From positions 1 through 55,930 of the forward strand of contig CALXUY010000048.1 in the NCBI GenBank assembly GCA_944391805.1: a stretch of 55,930 nucleotides of DNA, given 5' to 3'. Both the position numbers and the translations under genes were made by a program. The notes beneath the pieces were generated by a model. That model did not search any database and was not told the origin of the DNA. It worked only from the letters and a program-made list of their open reading frames with translations. This stretch comes from an uncultured Clostridia bacterium (GTDB lineage Bacteria; Bacillota; Clostridia; Oscillospirales; CAG-272). This document shows, piece after piece, positions 7,292-16,586 of this stretch (the stretch's first letter is position 1; the number at the start of each line of letters is the position of its first letter).

Positions 7292-8425
7292 TCAGATTTC
7301 CTGCGGTTTTCTGCCGGCTGTCAGCTCCAGGATCTGCTCCCAGATTCTGCGGTTTGCGTCCGGTCCGGCAAACGCGCCGATCGCGGACTCCATGCTTTTT
7401 CTCTGCTCCGCATCCGTGAGCAGCGTCTCCACCGCGTCGATCAGCGCGCCGCCGGGCAAAGCCGATTCCTCAATCAAAACCGCGGCACCGGCGTCGGCCA
7501 TGGCCTTGGCATTGTGATACTGGTGGTTGTCTGCAACATACGGAGACGGAATGAGGATGCAGGCTTTGTTCATACGCGCCAGCTCCGAGAGCGTCATGGC
7601 TCCGGCGCGGGAGATCACCAGATCGGCCGCCGCCATGCGCAGCGGCATATCATAGATATAATCGGTCAGGGTACAGCCGGCGGCCTTCTCCAGCCCGCGG
7701 GAGCGGAAGCCCGCAAGTGTGATTTCATAATCCCGCTTTCCCGAAGCGTGCCAGAAAACACAATCCGGCCGCGCGCCGGACAGCCGCTGCATCAGATCCA
7801 GCACCGCAAGATTGACATGCTCGGCGCCAAGGCTCCCTCCGAACGAAAGGATGCAGGTCTGCCCCGCGCGAAGCCCCAGTCTTTTGCGGGCCTCCTCATG
7901 GGAAATCACACCGAAGCCGCCGCGCAGCGGGTTGCCCACCTGCACCACCGAGTCATGCACCCGGAGCAGCTCCGCCGTTCTGGAAAAGTTGATCCAGATG
8001 CGGTCCACCTTTTTCTGCAGCTTGCGCACCGCCAGCCCCGGCAGCGCGTTGGACTCGTGCAGTGCGGTGGGAATTTTCCTGCGCACCGCCGCAGCCATAA
8101 TCGGCCAGCAGGCGTAGCCGCCGGTACCGATGACGATATCCGGCCGGAACGCATCCAGAATACCGGTGGTCTGCCTCGAATATGGAGAGGTCAGCGCCAG
8201 CCAGCAGGCCTTGATGTTGGCAGGAGAGAGCGACCGCCGGATTCCCATCGAGCGCACATAATGCAGTGCATAGCCCTCCCGCGGAACGAGATCCTCCTCC
8301 TTGCCTCCCCGGATTCCCACAAAGGCAATCTCCGAGCCGGGAGCATTGCGCCGGACAATATCGGCAATGGCAAGCGCCGGGTTGATATGCCCCGCCGTTC
8401 CTCCGCCTGTGAGCAGCACTCTCAT
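7292..8425 (-). CDS. murG: MurG: lipid I to lipid II GlcNAc transferase
   Basis: Encodes 377 residues of the GT-B enzyme that adds GlcNAc from UDP-GlcNAc to lipid I on the inner membrane face, making lipid II. The N-terminal loop is GGGTAGHINPALAIA, the acceptor-site ALHESNALPG is near residue 125, and the donor-site SRAGAMTLSEL is near 275. Its start overlaps the stop of the upstream small membrane gene (ATGA), so translation is probably coupled. Length and motifs are normal. Confidence 0.97.
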   Translation of the reverse strand: MRVLLTGGGTAGHINPALAIADIVRRNAPGSEIAFVGIRGGKEEDLVPREGYALHYVRSMGIRRSLSPANIKACWLALTSPYSRQTTGILDAFRPDIVIGTGGYACWPIMAAAVRRKIPTALHESNALPGLAVRKLQKKVDRIWINFSRTAELLRVHDSVVQVGNPLRGGFGVISHEEARKRLGLRAGQTCILSFGGSLGAEHVNLAVLDLMQRLSGARPDCVFWHASGKRDYEITLAGFRSRGLEKAAGCTLTDYIYDMPLRMAAADLVISRAGAMTLSELARMNKACILIPSPYVADNHQYHNAKAMADAGAAVLIEESALPGGALIDAVETLLTDAEQRKSMESAIGAFAGPDANRRIWEQILELTAGRKPQEI

Positions 8426-8724
8426 AAGCTCACCGCCGTCCCGGGCACCTGCCAGAGCATGGCAGCCCCCACCAGAAACACCACCGTGAGCAGCGCGGAA
8501 ATGGAATACCAGCGGCGATCACCGCGAAAATAAGGCAGAAAGCAAAAGGCAAGAAAGCTCAGGGTCGCCAGTGCCAGCACCGCAAACACCGCCCCCGTGA
8601 CGCCGCCGAAATGCGCCGGTGCCAGCCGGCGCCCGAACAGCACAAACCACCCGAGAAACAGCGCGGAAAAGCCGAGCGACGCATATAGCGCATAACGGAA
8701 ATAACGGGTGCGGCGTGCTTTCAT
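8422..8724 (-). CDS. Small three-helix membrane protein in the dcw cluster
   Basis: Encodes 100 residues. After a short basic N-terminus (MKARRTRYFRY) there are three hydrophobic segments, near residues 11-31, 40-66 and 75-95, with few charged residues between them. I do not recognise the family. I chose the ATG at 8722-8724 because AAAGGA stands a few bases upstream; the longer frame to 8796 would overlap ftsW. It lies between ftsW and murG, a place often held by murD or nothing, and overlaps murG by four bases. A role beside the lipid II enzymes or the SEDS polymerase is plausible from position only. Confidence 0.75.
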   Translation of the reverse strand: MKARRTRYFRYALYASLGFSALFLGWFVLFGRRLAPAHFGGVTGAVFAVLALATLSFLAFCFLPYFRGDRRWYSISALLTVVFLVGAAMLWQVPGTAVSL

Positions 8725-8773
8725 GATAGGAATTCCTTTCTGAATATGTTGTGTTGCCGTAGCGGCGGAAAGG

Positions 8774-10000
8774 TCAGATTTTGCGATGTGTGGCATAGCG
8801 GGAGATGGAAAGAATGATTCCGACCTCGATGAGCTGCAAAATCAGCGAGGTGCCCCCGTAGCTGAAAAACGGCAGTGAGATACCGGTATTCGGCATGGAA
8901 TTGGTGACAACCGCGAGATTGAGAACCACCTGCAGCCCCACCTTGAAGGTCAAACCATACACCACCAACGCACTGAAGGAATTGGTGGTATGTCTTGCGA
9001 TGTAAAAGCCCCGCCAGACAAACAGGGCGAACAGCGCCACCACAAGAAAAGCGCCGAAAAAGCCAAGCTCCTCACAGACAATGGTAAAAATAAAGTCGTT
9101 CTGCGGCTGGGAGACATACCCGAACTTCTGCGTACTGTTGCCCAGCCCCTTTCCGAACAGCCCCCCCGAGCCGATGGCCATCAGGCCCTGCAGGGTCTGC
9201 CAGGCGCTGCCCAAGGGGTCGGCCTGATCGATATGCAGCCAGGTATCCACGCGCGCCTGCGCATACTCCGATACCAGCACCAAAAGACACCCGGCGCAGA
9301 TCACCACCCCGGCAATTGTGAATATCCAGCGCAGTTTGGTGCCTCCCATAAACATGATGGAAATGCCAATCATGCCGATGATCATCAGTCCCGAGATATG
9401 CTTTTCTGCCGCAACCAGCGCGGCAATCAGACCGATCATCAGGCCAGGGTACACCACGCCGTAGAGAAAGCTTCCTCCGAAGCGGTGAGTGGAACGGATC
9501 TGCTTTTCATGCACCGTCATGAATTTTGCCATCGCCAGCACCAGCCCGAGCTTGGCGACCTCGGAGGGCTGCACGGTAAAGAAGCCGAAGTTGAGCCATC
9601 GCTTGGCGCCGCTGCCGAGATCGTCTCCGATCACCAGAACCAGCAGCAGCAAAACAACCGAAATTCCGAAGATGATCCAACTGAAGTCCTCCCAGAACAC
9701 AGGCGTACAGTATTTGACCAGAATTGCGGTTGCGGCCACTCCGATGAGCAGAAACACGATATGCCGTACGATGAAATAGGTGCTGTCGTCATGATACTGC
9801 TCGGCGTAAATTGCCGAGGCGCTGTACACCATCACACAGCCGAACAGCACGAGAATCGTGGTGATCAGCAGCATGGGAATGTCGGGACTCCCCTTGACGA
9901 CCGCATCGGGCGCATCGGTCCCGCCCCTGCTGCCTGATCTTGCCTTGCGGGGCAGCAGCCCCCGTTTTTCCGGAGCAGACGGTTGTTTTTCAGCATTCAT
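8774..10000 (-). CDS. ftsW: FtsW/SpoVE-type SEDS peptidoglycan polymerase
   Basis: Encodes 408 residues with about ten membrane segments after a ~40-residue basic N-terminal tail. SEDS features include VMVYSASA in the first helix, QPSEVAKLG, GLFGKGLGNS and QNDFIFTIVCEELGF, and the C-terminal YGGTSLILQLIEVG. The family polymerises lipid II glycan strands together with a class B PBP, which is encoded in the same cluster. Its location between mraY and murG favours FtsW or the sporulation relative SpoVE over RodA; sequence alone does not separate those two. Confidence 0.93.
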   Translation of the reverse strand: MNAEKQPSAPEKRGLLPRKARSGSRGGTDAPDAVVKGSPDIPMLLITTILVLFGCVMVYSASAIYAEQYHDDSTYFIVRHIVFLLIGVAATAILVKYCTPVFWEDFSWIIFGISVVLLLLVLVIGDDLGSGAKRWLNFGFFTVQPSEVAKLGLVLAMAKFMTVHEKQIRSTHRFGGSFLYGVVYPGLMIGLIAALVAAEKHISGLMIIGMIGISIMFMGGTKLRWIFTIAGVVICAGCLLVLVSEYAQARVDTWLHIDQADPLGSAWQTLQGLMAIGSGGLFGKGLGNSTQKFGYVSQPQNDFIFTIVCEELGFFGAFLVVALFALFVWRGFYIARHTTNSFSALVVYGLTFKVGLQVVLNLAVVTNSMPNTGISLPFFSYGGTSLILQLIEVGIILSISRYATHRKI

Positions 10001-10035
10001 TTCGATGATTCCTTTCTCTCCGGAAGCATTTCAGA

Positions 10036-11028
10036 TCAAAGCGCAAACCACGCCAGCAGGCAAAACAGCACTGCCGCAAGCGAGAACACCGCCACGATCC
10101 GGTACTCGCTCCAGCCGCATTTTTCAAAGTGATGGTGAACAGGAGCCATTTTGAACAGCCGCTTTCCGTGTGTCAGACGGAAATACAGCACCTGCAGCAG
10201 ACTGGAAAGCATTTCGAGAATAAAGACCGCCGTAAAGATCAGTCCGACGATGGGCTGCTGCATCATAAACGCGCTGCCGATTGCCAGAGAGCCGAAGAAC
10301 AGCGACCCGGTATCTCCCATAAACACCTTGGCGGGGTGAAAATTGTAAACCAGAAAGCCAAGCGACGCCCCCAGCAGCACGGCAGCAACCACCGAAAGCT
10401 GCTCCTCCCGGGCCGAAAAAGCCCAGATTGCCAGAAAGCCCCCGATGACAAAGGTCACAGAGGAGCACAGCCCGTCAATCCCGTCCGTGATATTTCCGCC
10501 GTTGACCACACCGGCCAGAACCGCCACGGCAATGACATAATAGCCCCAGCCCAGCTCGATTGTGCGGTCGGTAAAGGGCAGACGGAGAGCGGTGTCCATA
10601 TATCCGGTATAGCTCATCACGCAGACATAGGCGGCCGCCAGAACCAATTGCAGCAGCAGCTTCTGCTTCCACGTCAGGCCCTGATTTTCCTTTTTCAGCA
10701 ATTTACAGTAATCATCTACAAATCCGATGGCCCCGTTCCCCACCGCGTAGGTGAGAGTCAGAGCCAGCGGGATATAGTCCGCAGAGGTACCCTGCACCGC
10801 ACGGACGATAAAGAAGCCGGCCATGACCAGCATGGAGGCCAATATAAAACCGATGCCCCCCATGGTAGGGGTTCCCTCTTTGTCCTTATGCCAGCGCGGT
10901 CCGATTTCAAGGATGGTCTGCCCCAGCTTGTGCGAGCGCAGGATCGGAATCAGAATCCGCTCGGCCACCACGGTCAGCAGAAAAACCGCCACCGCGATGA
11001 CCGTGAAGGTCATGCTAAACTCATTCAT
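10036..11028 (-). CDS. mraY: MraY: phospho-MurNAc-pentapeptide transferase
   Basis: Encodes 330 residues, polytopic. It transfers phospho-MurNAc-pentapeptide to undecaprenyl phosphate to make lipid I. Landmarks are KEGTPTMGGIGF near residue 50, the catalytic aspartates in GFVDDYCKL near 105, NGGNITDGIDGL near 165, GDTGSLFFG near 235 and the histidine cluster HHHFEKCGWSE near 300. Its ATG overlaps the murF stop (ATGA). Length and motifs are typical. Confidence 0.97.
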   Translation of the reverse strand: MNEFSMTFTVIAVAVFLLTVVAERILIPILRSHKLGQTILEIGPRWHKDKEGTPTMGGIGFILASMLVMAGFFIVRAVQGTSADYIPLALTLTYAVGNGAIGFVDDYCKLLKKENQGLTWKQKLLLQLVLAAAYVCVMSYTGYMDTALRLPFTDRTIELGWGYYVIAVAVLAGVVNGGNITDGIDGLCSSVTFVIGGFLAIWAFSAREEQLSVVAAVLLGASLGFLVYNFHPAKVFMGDTGSLFFGSLAIGSAFMMQQPIVGLIFTAVFILEMLSSLLQVLYFRLTHGKRLFKMAPVHHHFEKCGWSEYRIVAVFSLAAVLFCLLAWFAL

Positions 11029-12473
11029 GCTTCAGAACGCTCCGATTGATTTTCGTTCATATGCTTCAGAGCGGCAATGATCCGCTCCTCTCCAACCGCA
11101 CGGCTGGCCTTGAACAGCACCACGTCTCCGGGCTGTAGAATGCCGGCGAGAATCCGGGCGATCTTCTCCGGCTCCTCCGGATCGCTGCAGCGGGTAATGC
11201 AATCGGTCTTCATTCCCATCTGCCTGGCTCCCAGCGCAATCTGCGCGCCGCCCTTGCCCACGGTCAGCAGCCGTTCCACACCGAGATAGGCCAAATGCGC
11301 ACCCACTCTGCGGTGCATCGAGCCGCTTTCGCTCCCCAGCTCCAGCATATCGCCGAGCACCGCAACGCCCCGGCGTCCGGTGCGACGGCAATAGTCGTGC
11401 AGCACCTCGATCGAAGCGTCCATGGACTCGGGGGAGGCGTTGTAGCAATCCTCCATCAGCTCCCATTCGCCGCAGGTCGTCATGCGCTGACGAAGCCCCT
11501 CCGGCTCAAAGGCCAGCAGCCCCTCACGGATCTCATCCGGCTCCATGCCGCCGAGAATCCCGACTGCGAACGCAAACAGCGCGGCGTAAACATTGTGCCG
11601 CCCCATGACACGCACGCAAAGATCCTGCGCAGAGCCGTCCTTCCATGCAATGTCGAACAGTGTGCGGTTGTTCTCTACCCGTATATTCTTTGCAAAAAAG
11701 TCGGCATTTTCTCGTTGAATCGACACATACATTGTGCGGTAACTTTTGCCACCGATATTGGCAAGCAGCGGCTCGTCGCCATTGAGCAGCAGCGTGCCTC
11801 CGGTGCGCAGACCGCAGAGCACCTCCAGCTTGGCGCGGCAGATATTTTCACGGGAACCGAGCGCTTCCATATGCGCGGTTCCGATGTTGGTGATGATGGC
11901 GATATCCGGCTCGGCAGCCACCGCGAGGCGCTCAATTTCCCCGAAGCCGCTCATGCCCATTTCCAGAATGGCCCATGACGTATCCGCCGGGATCTCGGTC
12001 ATTGCCAGCGGCATTCCGACCAGACTGTTGTGATTCCCCGGCGTTTTGAAGGTGCGGTGGCGAACCGAGAGCACCGAGGCCAGCAGATCCTTGGTGGTGG
12101 TTTTCCCCACACTGCCGGTCACCGCCACCGTCCGGCAGGTCAGCGCATGGCGGCAGGCGTTGGCAAAGCGCGAAAGCGCCAGCTCGGTATCCTTAACCAC
12201 AACGGCCGCAATTCCCGCCTCCTCAATCTCCTCGCTGGTCTGCTCGCACAGCACACAGCGGCAGCCCGACGCAATGGCGCCTGCAATAAAATCGTGTCCG
12301 TCAACTCTCTGTCCGCGCAGCGCGCAGAACACCGTATATTTATCTGCCTCCCGCGAATCCGTGCAAATGCCCCAGACACGGGTATCGGCTCCCCTGCTGT
12401 CGCGCAGGTCTCCTCCGCACATTTCGGCAAAGGTCGCGGCGCTCACGGCGCCCATACTGAATTGCGTTTTCAT
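11025..12473 (-). CDS. murF: MurF: UDP-MurNAc-tripeptide D-alanyl-D-alanine ligase
   Basis: Encodes 482 residues of the cytosolic ATP-dependent ligase that adds D-Ala-D-Ala to complete the UDP-MurNAc-pentapeptide. The N-terminal uridine-site part has CTDSREADKYTVFCALRG, the P-loop is GSVGKTTTKD near residue 118, and central-domain motifs include EMGMSGFGEI and HNVYAALFA. The C-terminal domain has EDCYNASPESM and VLGDMLELG. It sits between murE and mraY, the standard order. Its ribosome site is weak (GAAGGA about 14 bases upstream), which is noteworthy next to the strong sites of its neighbours. Confidence 0.96.
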   Translation of the reverse strand: MKTQFSMGAVSAATFAEMCGGDLRDSRGADTRVWGICTDSREADKYTVFCALRGQRVDGHDFIAGAIASGCRCVLCEQTSEEIEEAGIAAVVVKDTELALSRFANACRHALTCRTVAVTGSVGKTTTKDLLASVLSVRHRTFKTPGNHNSLVGMPLAMTEIPADTSWAILEMGMSGFGEIERLAVAAEPDIAIITNIGTAHMEALGSRENICRAKLEVLCGLRTGGTLLLNGDEPLLANIGGKSYRTMYVSIQRENADFFAKNIRVENNRTLFDIAWKDGSAQDLCVRVMGRHNVYAALFAFAVGILGGMEPDEIREGLLAFEPEGLRQRMTTCGEWELMEDCYNASPESMDASIEVLHDYCRRTGRRGVAVLGDMLELGSESGSMHRRVGAHLAYLGVERLLTVGKGGAQIALGARQMGMKTDCITRCSDPEEPEKIARILAGILQPGDVVLFKASRAVGEERIIAALKHMNENQSERSEA

Positions 12474-12506
12474 ACGATCAGACCATATCCTTCCGTCGCT
12501 GCCCGA

Positions 12507-14030
12507 TTATGGGTCTGTGGTGTCCCTGCCGGCGCTCCCCCGGCTGCGTTTTTCTTCAAATGCCTGCATTGCAATCTCCCGTTCGGAGAAGCGTGCTCTC
12601 CCCGACCGGTTGATTTCATATTCCTCGTGTCCCTTCCCGGCAAGCAGGATCAGGTCGCCCGGCCGCGCATGCAGAATGGCATAGCGAATGGCCTCTCTGC
12701 GGTCTGGGATCACCGTGACGTCCTCCCGATTCATGCCGGTCAGAATCTCCTCAATAATTGCCTGCGGGTCCTCGCTGCGGCTGTTGTCCGACGTGACGAT
12801 GACCGCATCGGCATAGCGCGCGGCTACCGCCCCCATCATCGGGCGTTTGCTGCGGTCGCGATCCCCGCCGCAGCCGAACAGTACCACCACACGCTGCCCT
12901 TCGGTACAGGAATCCTTCGCCGTGCGAAGCAGCTTTTCCAGCGCATCCGGCGTGTGTGCGTAATCAATGATGACGCTGAAATCGGCTTCCACACCCAGGC
13001 GCAGCCGCTCCATACGCCCCCGGATGCCGGCCAGCGCGCCGAGCGCGATTTTCACCGCCGAGGCGCCGAACCCAAGCTCCAGCGCGCAAACGGCTGCCTG
13101 CATGGAGTTCATCACGGTGAACCGCCCCGGAACCGGGCAATGGATGTGCAGCCGGGAGCGCCCGGAGTGCAGCTCGTAGTCCACACCGGTCTGTCCGATC
13201 ACACGTACCGCCTCGGCCTTATAATCCGCACCGGCATCGGTCTCGGCACAGGTAATCGCCCGGCCCGACGCGGCAGCCAGCATCCGCCCGGCATAATCGG
13301 CGTCGAGGTTGACGACCGACAGCTTGCTTTTGCGGAACAGCTTTGCCTTTGCGTCGGCGTAGGCGTCCATCGTTCCGTGAAAATCGAGGTGCTCCGGCGT
13401 GAGGTTGGTGAAAATGCCGGCCTCAAATGAGATCGGCTCGAGCTTTCCCAGCGCCAGCGCATGGGAGGTAACCTCCATGAGCACGTATTCCACACCGTCC
13501 TCGGCCATCTCCGCCAGCATCCGGTAGAGCTCGGGCGGGTCCGGCGTGGTCATGTTTGCCAGACGGTTCTGCATCCGGTTTTCGAGATGCCTTCCGGCAG
13601 ACTCGCACCCGACCGTGCCGATCAGCCCGCAGCGGCAAAGAGACGCTTCGAGTATGGCGCGCAGCATATGTGTGACCGTGGTCTTGCCGTTGGTTCCGGT
13701 CACTCCGATGAACTTCAGCCGCGCACACGGGTCGCCGTAATAGGCGTTGTAAAGCAGCGCCGACGCGCTTCGGGTATTCTCCGCGGCCAATCGACAGACG
13801 CCGGCAGGCACATCGGCCGGAGCGCCGGCCTGCACCAGCACACAGCATGCCCCGCGGCGCACGGCCTCTCCGATATAAGTATGCCCGTCGGTATGCAGGC
13901 CGTCAATGCAGATAAACAGACTGCCGGGGCACGCAAGCCGGGAGTCGGTGACGATTTCAGAAATTTCCATTCCGGCGTGTTCCGGCGGGCAGAAAAGCCC
14001 CGCCGATGTACACAGAATTCCGAGCTTCAT
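12507..14030 (-). CDS. murE: MurE: UDP-MurNAc-dipeptide diamino-acid ligase
   Basis: Encodes 507 residues. It adds the third, diamino acid to UDP-MurNAc-L-Ala-D-Glu. The P-loop is TGTNGKTTVTHML near residue 110, with VTSHALALGK and HLDFHGTMDAY in the central domain. The residue-3 specificity segment reads SDNSRSEDP near 405, against DNPR in classical meso-diaminopimelate ligases; Asn and Arg are kept, Pro is replaced by Ser. That favours meso-DAP over lysine, but less firmly than usual. The ATG at 14028-14030 has GGAGGA just upstream, better than the longer frame to 14069. Confidence 0.95.
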   Translation of the reverse strand: MKLGILCTSAGLFCPPEHAGMEISEIVTDSRLACPGSLFICIDGLHTDGHTYIGEAVRRGACCVLVQAGAPADVPAGVCRLAAENTRSASALLYNAYYGDPCARLKFIGVTGTNGKTTVTHMLRAILEASLCRCGLIGTVGCESAGRHLENRMQNRLANMTTPDPPELYRMLAEMAEDGVEYVLMEVTSHALALGKLEPISFEAGIFTNLTPEHLDFHGTMDAYADAKAKLFRKSKLSVVNLDADYAGRMLAAASGRAITCAETDAGADYKAEAVRVIGQTGVDYELHSGRSRLHIHCPVPGRFTVMNSMQAAVCALELGFGASAVKIALGALAGIRGRMERLRLGVEADFSVIIDYAHTPDALEKLLRTAKDSCTEGQRVVVLFGCGGDRDRSKRPMMGAVAARYADAVIVTSDNSRSEDPQAIIEEILTGMNREDVTVIPDRREAIRYAILHARPGDLILLAGKGHEEYEINRSGRARFSEREIAMQAFEEKRSRGSAGRDTTDP

Positions 14031-14126
14031 GTTTGCTGTCCTCCTCCGAAAAATGTACCTTCTTTGCACATCCCGGCGGAGAACGCCGATTTTTGAATCT
14101 GCTGTTTTTGCCTTGGGCGGGCGGCG

Positions 14127-16472
14127 CTAACTCACCGGCTCCACCACGCCCATATCCTCATCCTCGAGTGACAGGAAATAGACCTCAACCACGGTACCCC
14201 GCGGCACCTCCGTCCATTTGGGAATGGACTGCGACACCACGGTGACACCGGTCCCGGTGAGGTAATTCTTGGTGCCCTGAATGCGTACGTTCAGCCCGGC
14301 GTTGATCAGCGCCTGATTGGCTGCCTTTGCGCTCATTCCGGTCACATCCGGTACCTTGACGGTTTCCACCGTGATATCCGAGGCGCTGCTCCCGGTATAG
14401 AGAATCAGCGTTCCCGAGCTTTTTTCCATCACGGTTCCCTTTTCCGGATACTGCTTGTAAACCACGTCGTTTTCGTCTCCCACCACAATCACCTTGAGAT
14501 CGTACGGGCTTTGCTCGTAAATCTTTTTCGCGTAGCTGCCGGTCCAGCCGATGCAGCCGGGGGTGGTGACAGTGAGAAGCTCGAGCTCCTCCTCGGAGTA
14601 AACGGCCTCCACGCCGAGATAGGGCAGGATGGTTTCCATCACATTTCCCACGTACGGTGCGGCTACGGTGCTTCCGTAAAGCGACCCCTTTGTGGGCTCG
14701 TCGACAATGATGACCACTGCGTACTGCGGGTTATCCGCCGGGGCGTAGGCCACGGTGGAGCAGACATACCGGCCGATGCTGCCGGCATTCTTTTTTTCGG
14801 AGGTACCGGTCTTGGCGGCGATGCGGTAGCCCGGAACATATGCGTTCTTGGCGCCGCCGTCCCCTGACACGCCCTCCTCGAGAATCTGTGAAATGACCTT
14901 GCAAACCTCGCTGCTCACCACCTGACGGCGGACATTGGTATCCATGGACTGGATCACATTGCCCTCCTCGTCGGTGACGGACGAGAGCAGGTGGGGCTGC
15001 ACCAGATACCCGCCGTTGGCAATGGCGGCGGCGGCGGTGATCTGCTGAATCAGCGTAACGTTGAAGTTCTGCCCGAAGGAATAAATGGCCAGGTCCAGCT
15101 CGGTGAAATTTTCCTCGGCCGCCACAAGGCTGTTTCCCTCGCCCGGCAGATCGATGCCGGTTTTTTCGCGGTAGCCGAAGGCACTGAGGTAGCTGTAAAA
15201 TTTCTCGGCCCCCACTCTCCTGCCCACCGTCATCAGCACGGGGTTGCAGGATTGCTGAATGCCCTGTGTAAAGGTCAGGGTACCGTGCCCTGCCGTTTTG
15301 TGGCAGTGTATTCTGTGACCGGCCACAACCAGATAGCCGGGACAGGAGAAGGTATCTGTGGTTTCGACCACGTCCTCCTCGAGCGCCATGGCTGCGGTGA
15401 TCATTTTGAAGGTGGAGCCAGGGATGTAGGATTCGGTAATGGCCTTGTTCGACCACATATTCAGCAGCAGCTCCTGCCGCGCCTTGGAGTACTCCTCGCT
15501 TTGCGGGTCAAGCTGAAGGGAATCCAGCTTGGCTTGCGACTCCGCGTCGAGTGTCCAAGGGGAGTTCAGATCAAAATCGGGGTAGACCGCCATACCGAGA
15601 ATCGCCCCGGTATTGACGTCCATCACAATGCCCGCCGCGCGGTTTTGCCCTCCCGACTCGGTGTAGGCCGTGCGGATCTGCTCCTCCAGCGCCGCCTGCA
15701 CATAAACATCCAGCGTGGTGGTCAGATGATAGCCGTCCTCGGCCTCGATGTACTCCTCATATTCATACGGCATCTCATTGCCCTGTGCATCCCGCGCCGT
15801 GATATAGCGGCCGTTGGTGCCTGCCAGCAGCTCGTTATAGGAATACTCCAGACCGTAAAGGCCGTCGCCGTCGCTTCCGGTAAAGCCCAGAACATGAGAG
15901 GCCAGTGTGGAATACGGATAATAGCGGGTATTGGTCGGCTCAAGATAGATCATTCTCACCAGGCCGTATTCGTCGATAAACGCACGCACCTCATCCGCCT
16001 TTTCCTCCGAGACCCCTTTTTTGATCGTGCGGTCCAGATAGCGGGTGCGTTCGGTTTCGGCCATGACGAAATCATAGGAAACATTCAGCAGCTCGGAGAG
16101 CTTGGAGGCAATCATTTCGTCGAGCCGGATGTTTTCCCCGTTCTGATCCTTTTCTCTCTGCTCGTCTGCAATAGAGGACGGGGAGATGAACACACGGTAG
16201 GTTGTGATGTTGGTAGCCAAAGGCACGCCGTTGATGTCATAAATGTTTCCGCGGTCGGCCAGCACCTCGGACTGTGTGGTGAGCTGATCGATCACCTTTT
16301 TTTGATAACGGTCATACCCCGCCGTTTGCAGCAGCAGGATACGCAGCAGCAGCAGCGAGAACAAAATGGCAACCGCAATCAGCAGGATGGCCGAGCGATG
16401 GATGATGCCGGTGCTGACCGGCTCCTCCGCCAACGGCTCGGCATTGGATGGTTCTTTCGATTTTTTTCGCAA
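14127..16472 (-). CDS. Class B penicillin-binding protein with two PASTA domains (FtsI/SpoVD type)
   Basis: Encodes 781 residues: a short cytosolic tail, one membrane anchor near residues 25-50, a dimerisation domain to about 250, the transpeptidase domain to about 620, then two C-terminal PASTA domains. The three active-site motifs are intact: STFK (in GSTFKM), SCN (in QQSCNPV) and KTGTS. The second PASTA unit (VKVPDVTGMSAKAANQAL) is canonical, the first is divergent. The start is a TTG with GGGAGG 8 bases upstream. In spore formers both PbpB and SpoVD have this design; position next to ftsL supports a vegetative divisome role, but the sequence alone does not exclude SpoVD. Confidence 0.93.
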   Translation of the reverse strand: MRKKSKEPSNAEPLAEEPVSTGIIHRSAILLIAVAILFSLLLLRILLLQTAGYDRYQKKVIDQLTTQSEVLADRGNIYDINGVPLATNITTYRVFISPSSIADEQREKDQNGENIRLDEMIASKLSELLNVSYDFVMAETERTRYLDRTIKKGVSEEKADEVRAFIDEYGLVRMIYLEPTNTRYYPYSTLASHVLGFTGSDGDGLYGLEYSYNELLAGTNGRYITARDAQGNEMPYEYEEYIEAEDGYHLTTTLDVYVQAALEEQIRTAYTESGGQNRAAGIVMDVNTGAILGMAVYPDFDLNSPWTLDAESQAKLDSLQLDPQSEEYSKARQELLLNMWSNKAITESYIPGSTFKMITAAMALEEDVVETTDTFSCPGYLVVAGHRIHCHKTAGHGTLTFTQGIQQSCNPVLMTVGRRVGAEKFYSYLSAFGYREKTGIDLPGEGNSLVAAEENFTELDLAIYSFGQNFNVTLIQQITAAAAIANGGYLVQPHLLSSVTDEEGNVIQSMDTNVRRQVVSSEVCKVISQILEEGVSGDGGAKNAYVPGYRIAAKTGTSEKKNAGSIGRYVCSTVAYAPADNPQYAVVIIVDEPTKGSLYGSTVAAPYVGNVMETILPYLGVEAVYSEEELELLTVTTPGCIGWTGSYAKKIYEQSPYDLKVIVVGDENDVVYKQYPEKGTVMEKSSGTLILYTGSSASDITVETVKVPDVTGMSAKAANQALINAGLNVRIQGTKNYLTGTGVTVVSQSIPKWTEVPRGTVVEVYFLSLEDEDMGVVEPVS

Positions 16473-16586
16473 CGCTTCTTCCTCCCTTTCCGTAAATTCC
16501 CGATGGAAAGGCGGAGGAAGATCCTCCGCTTTGCCTGCTGTCGATATTTATTGTATGGAGCAAATGGCAAGGTTATGACATTCGCC

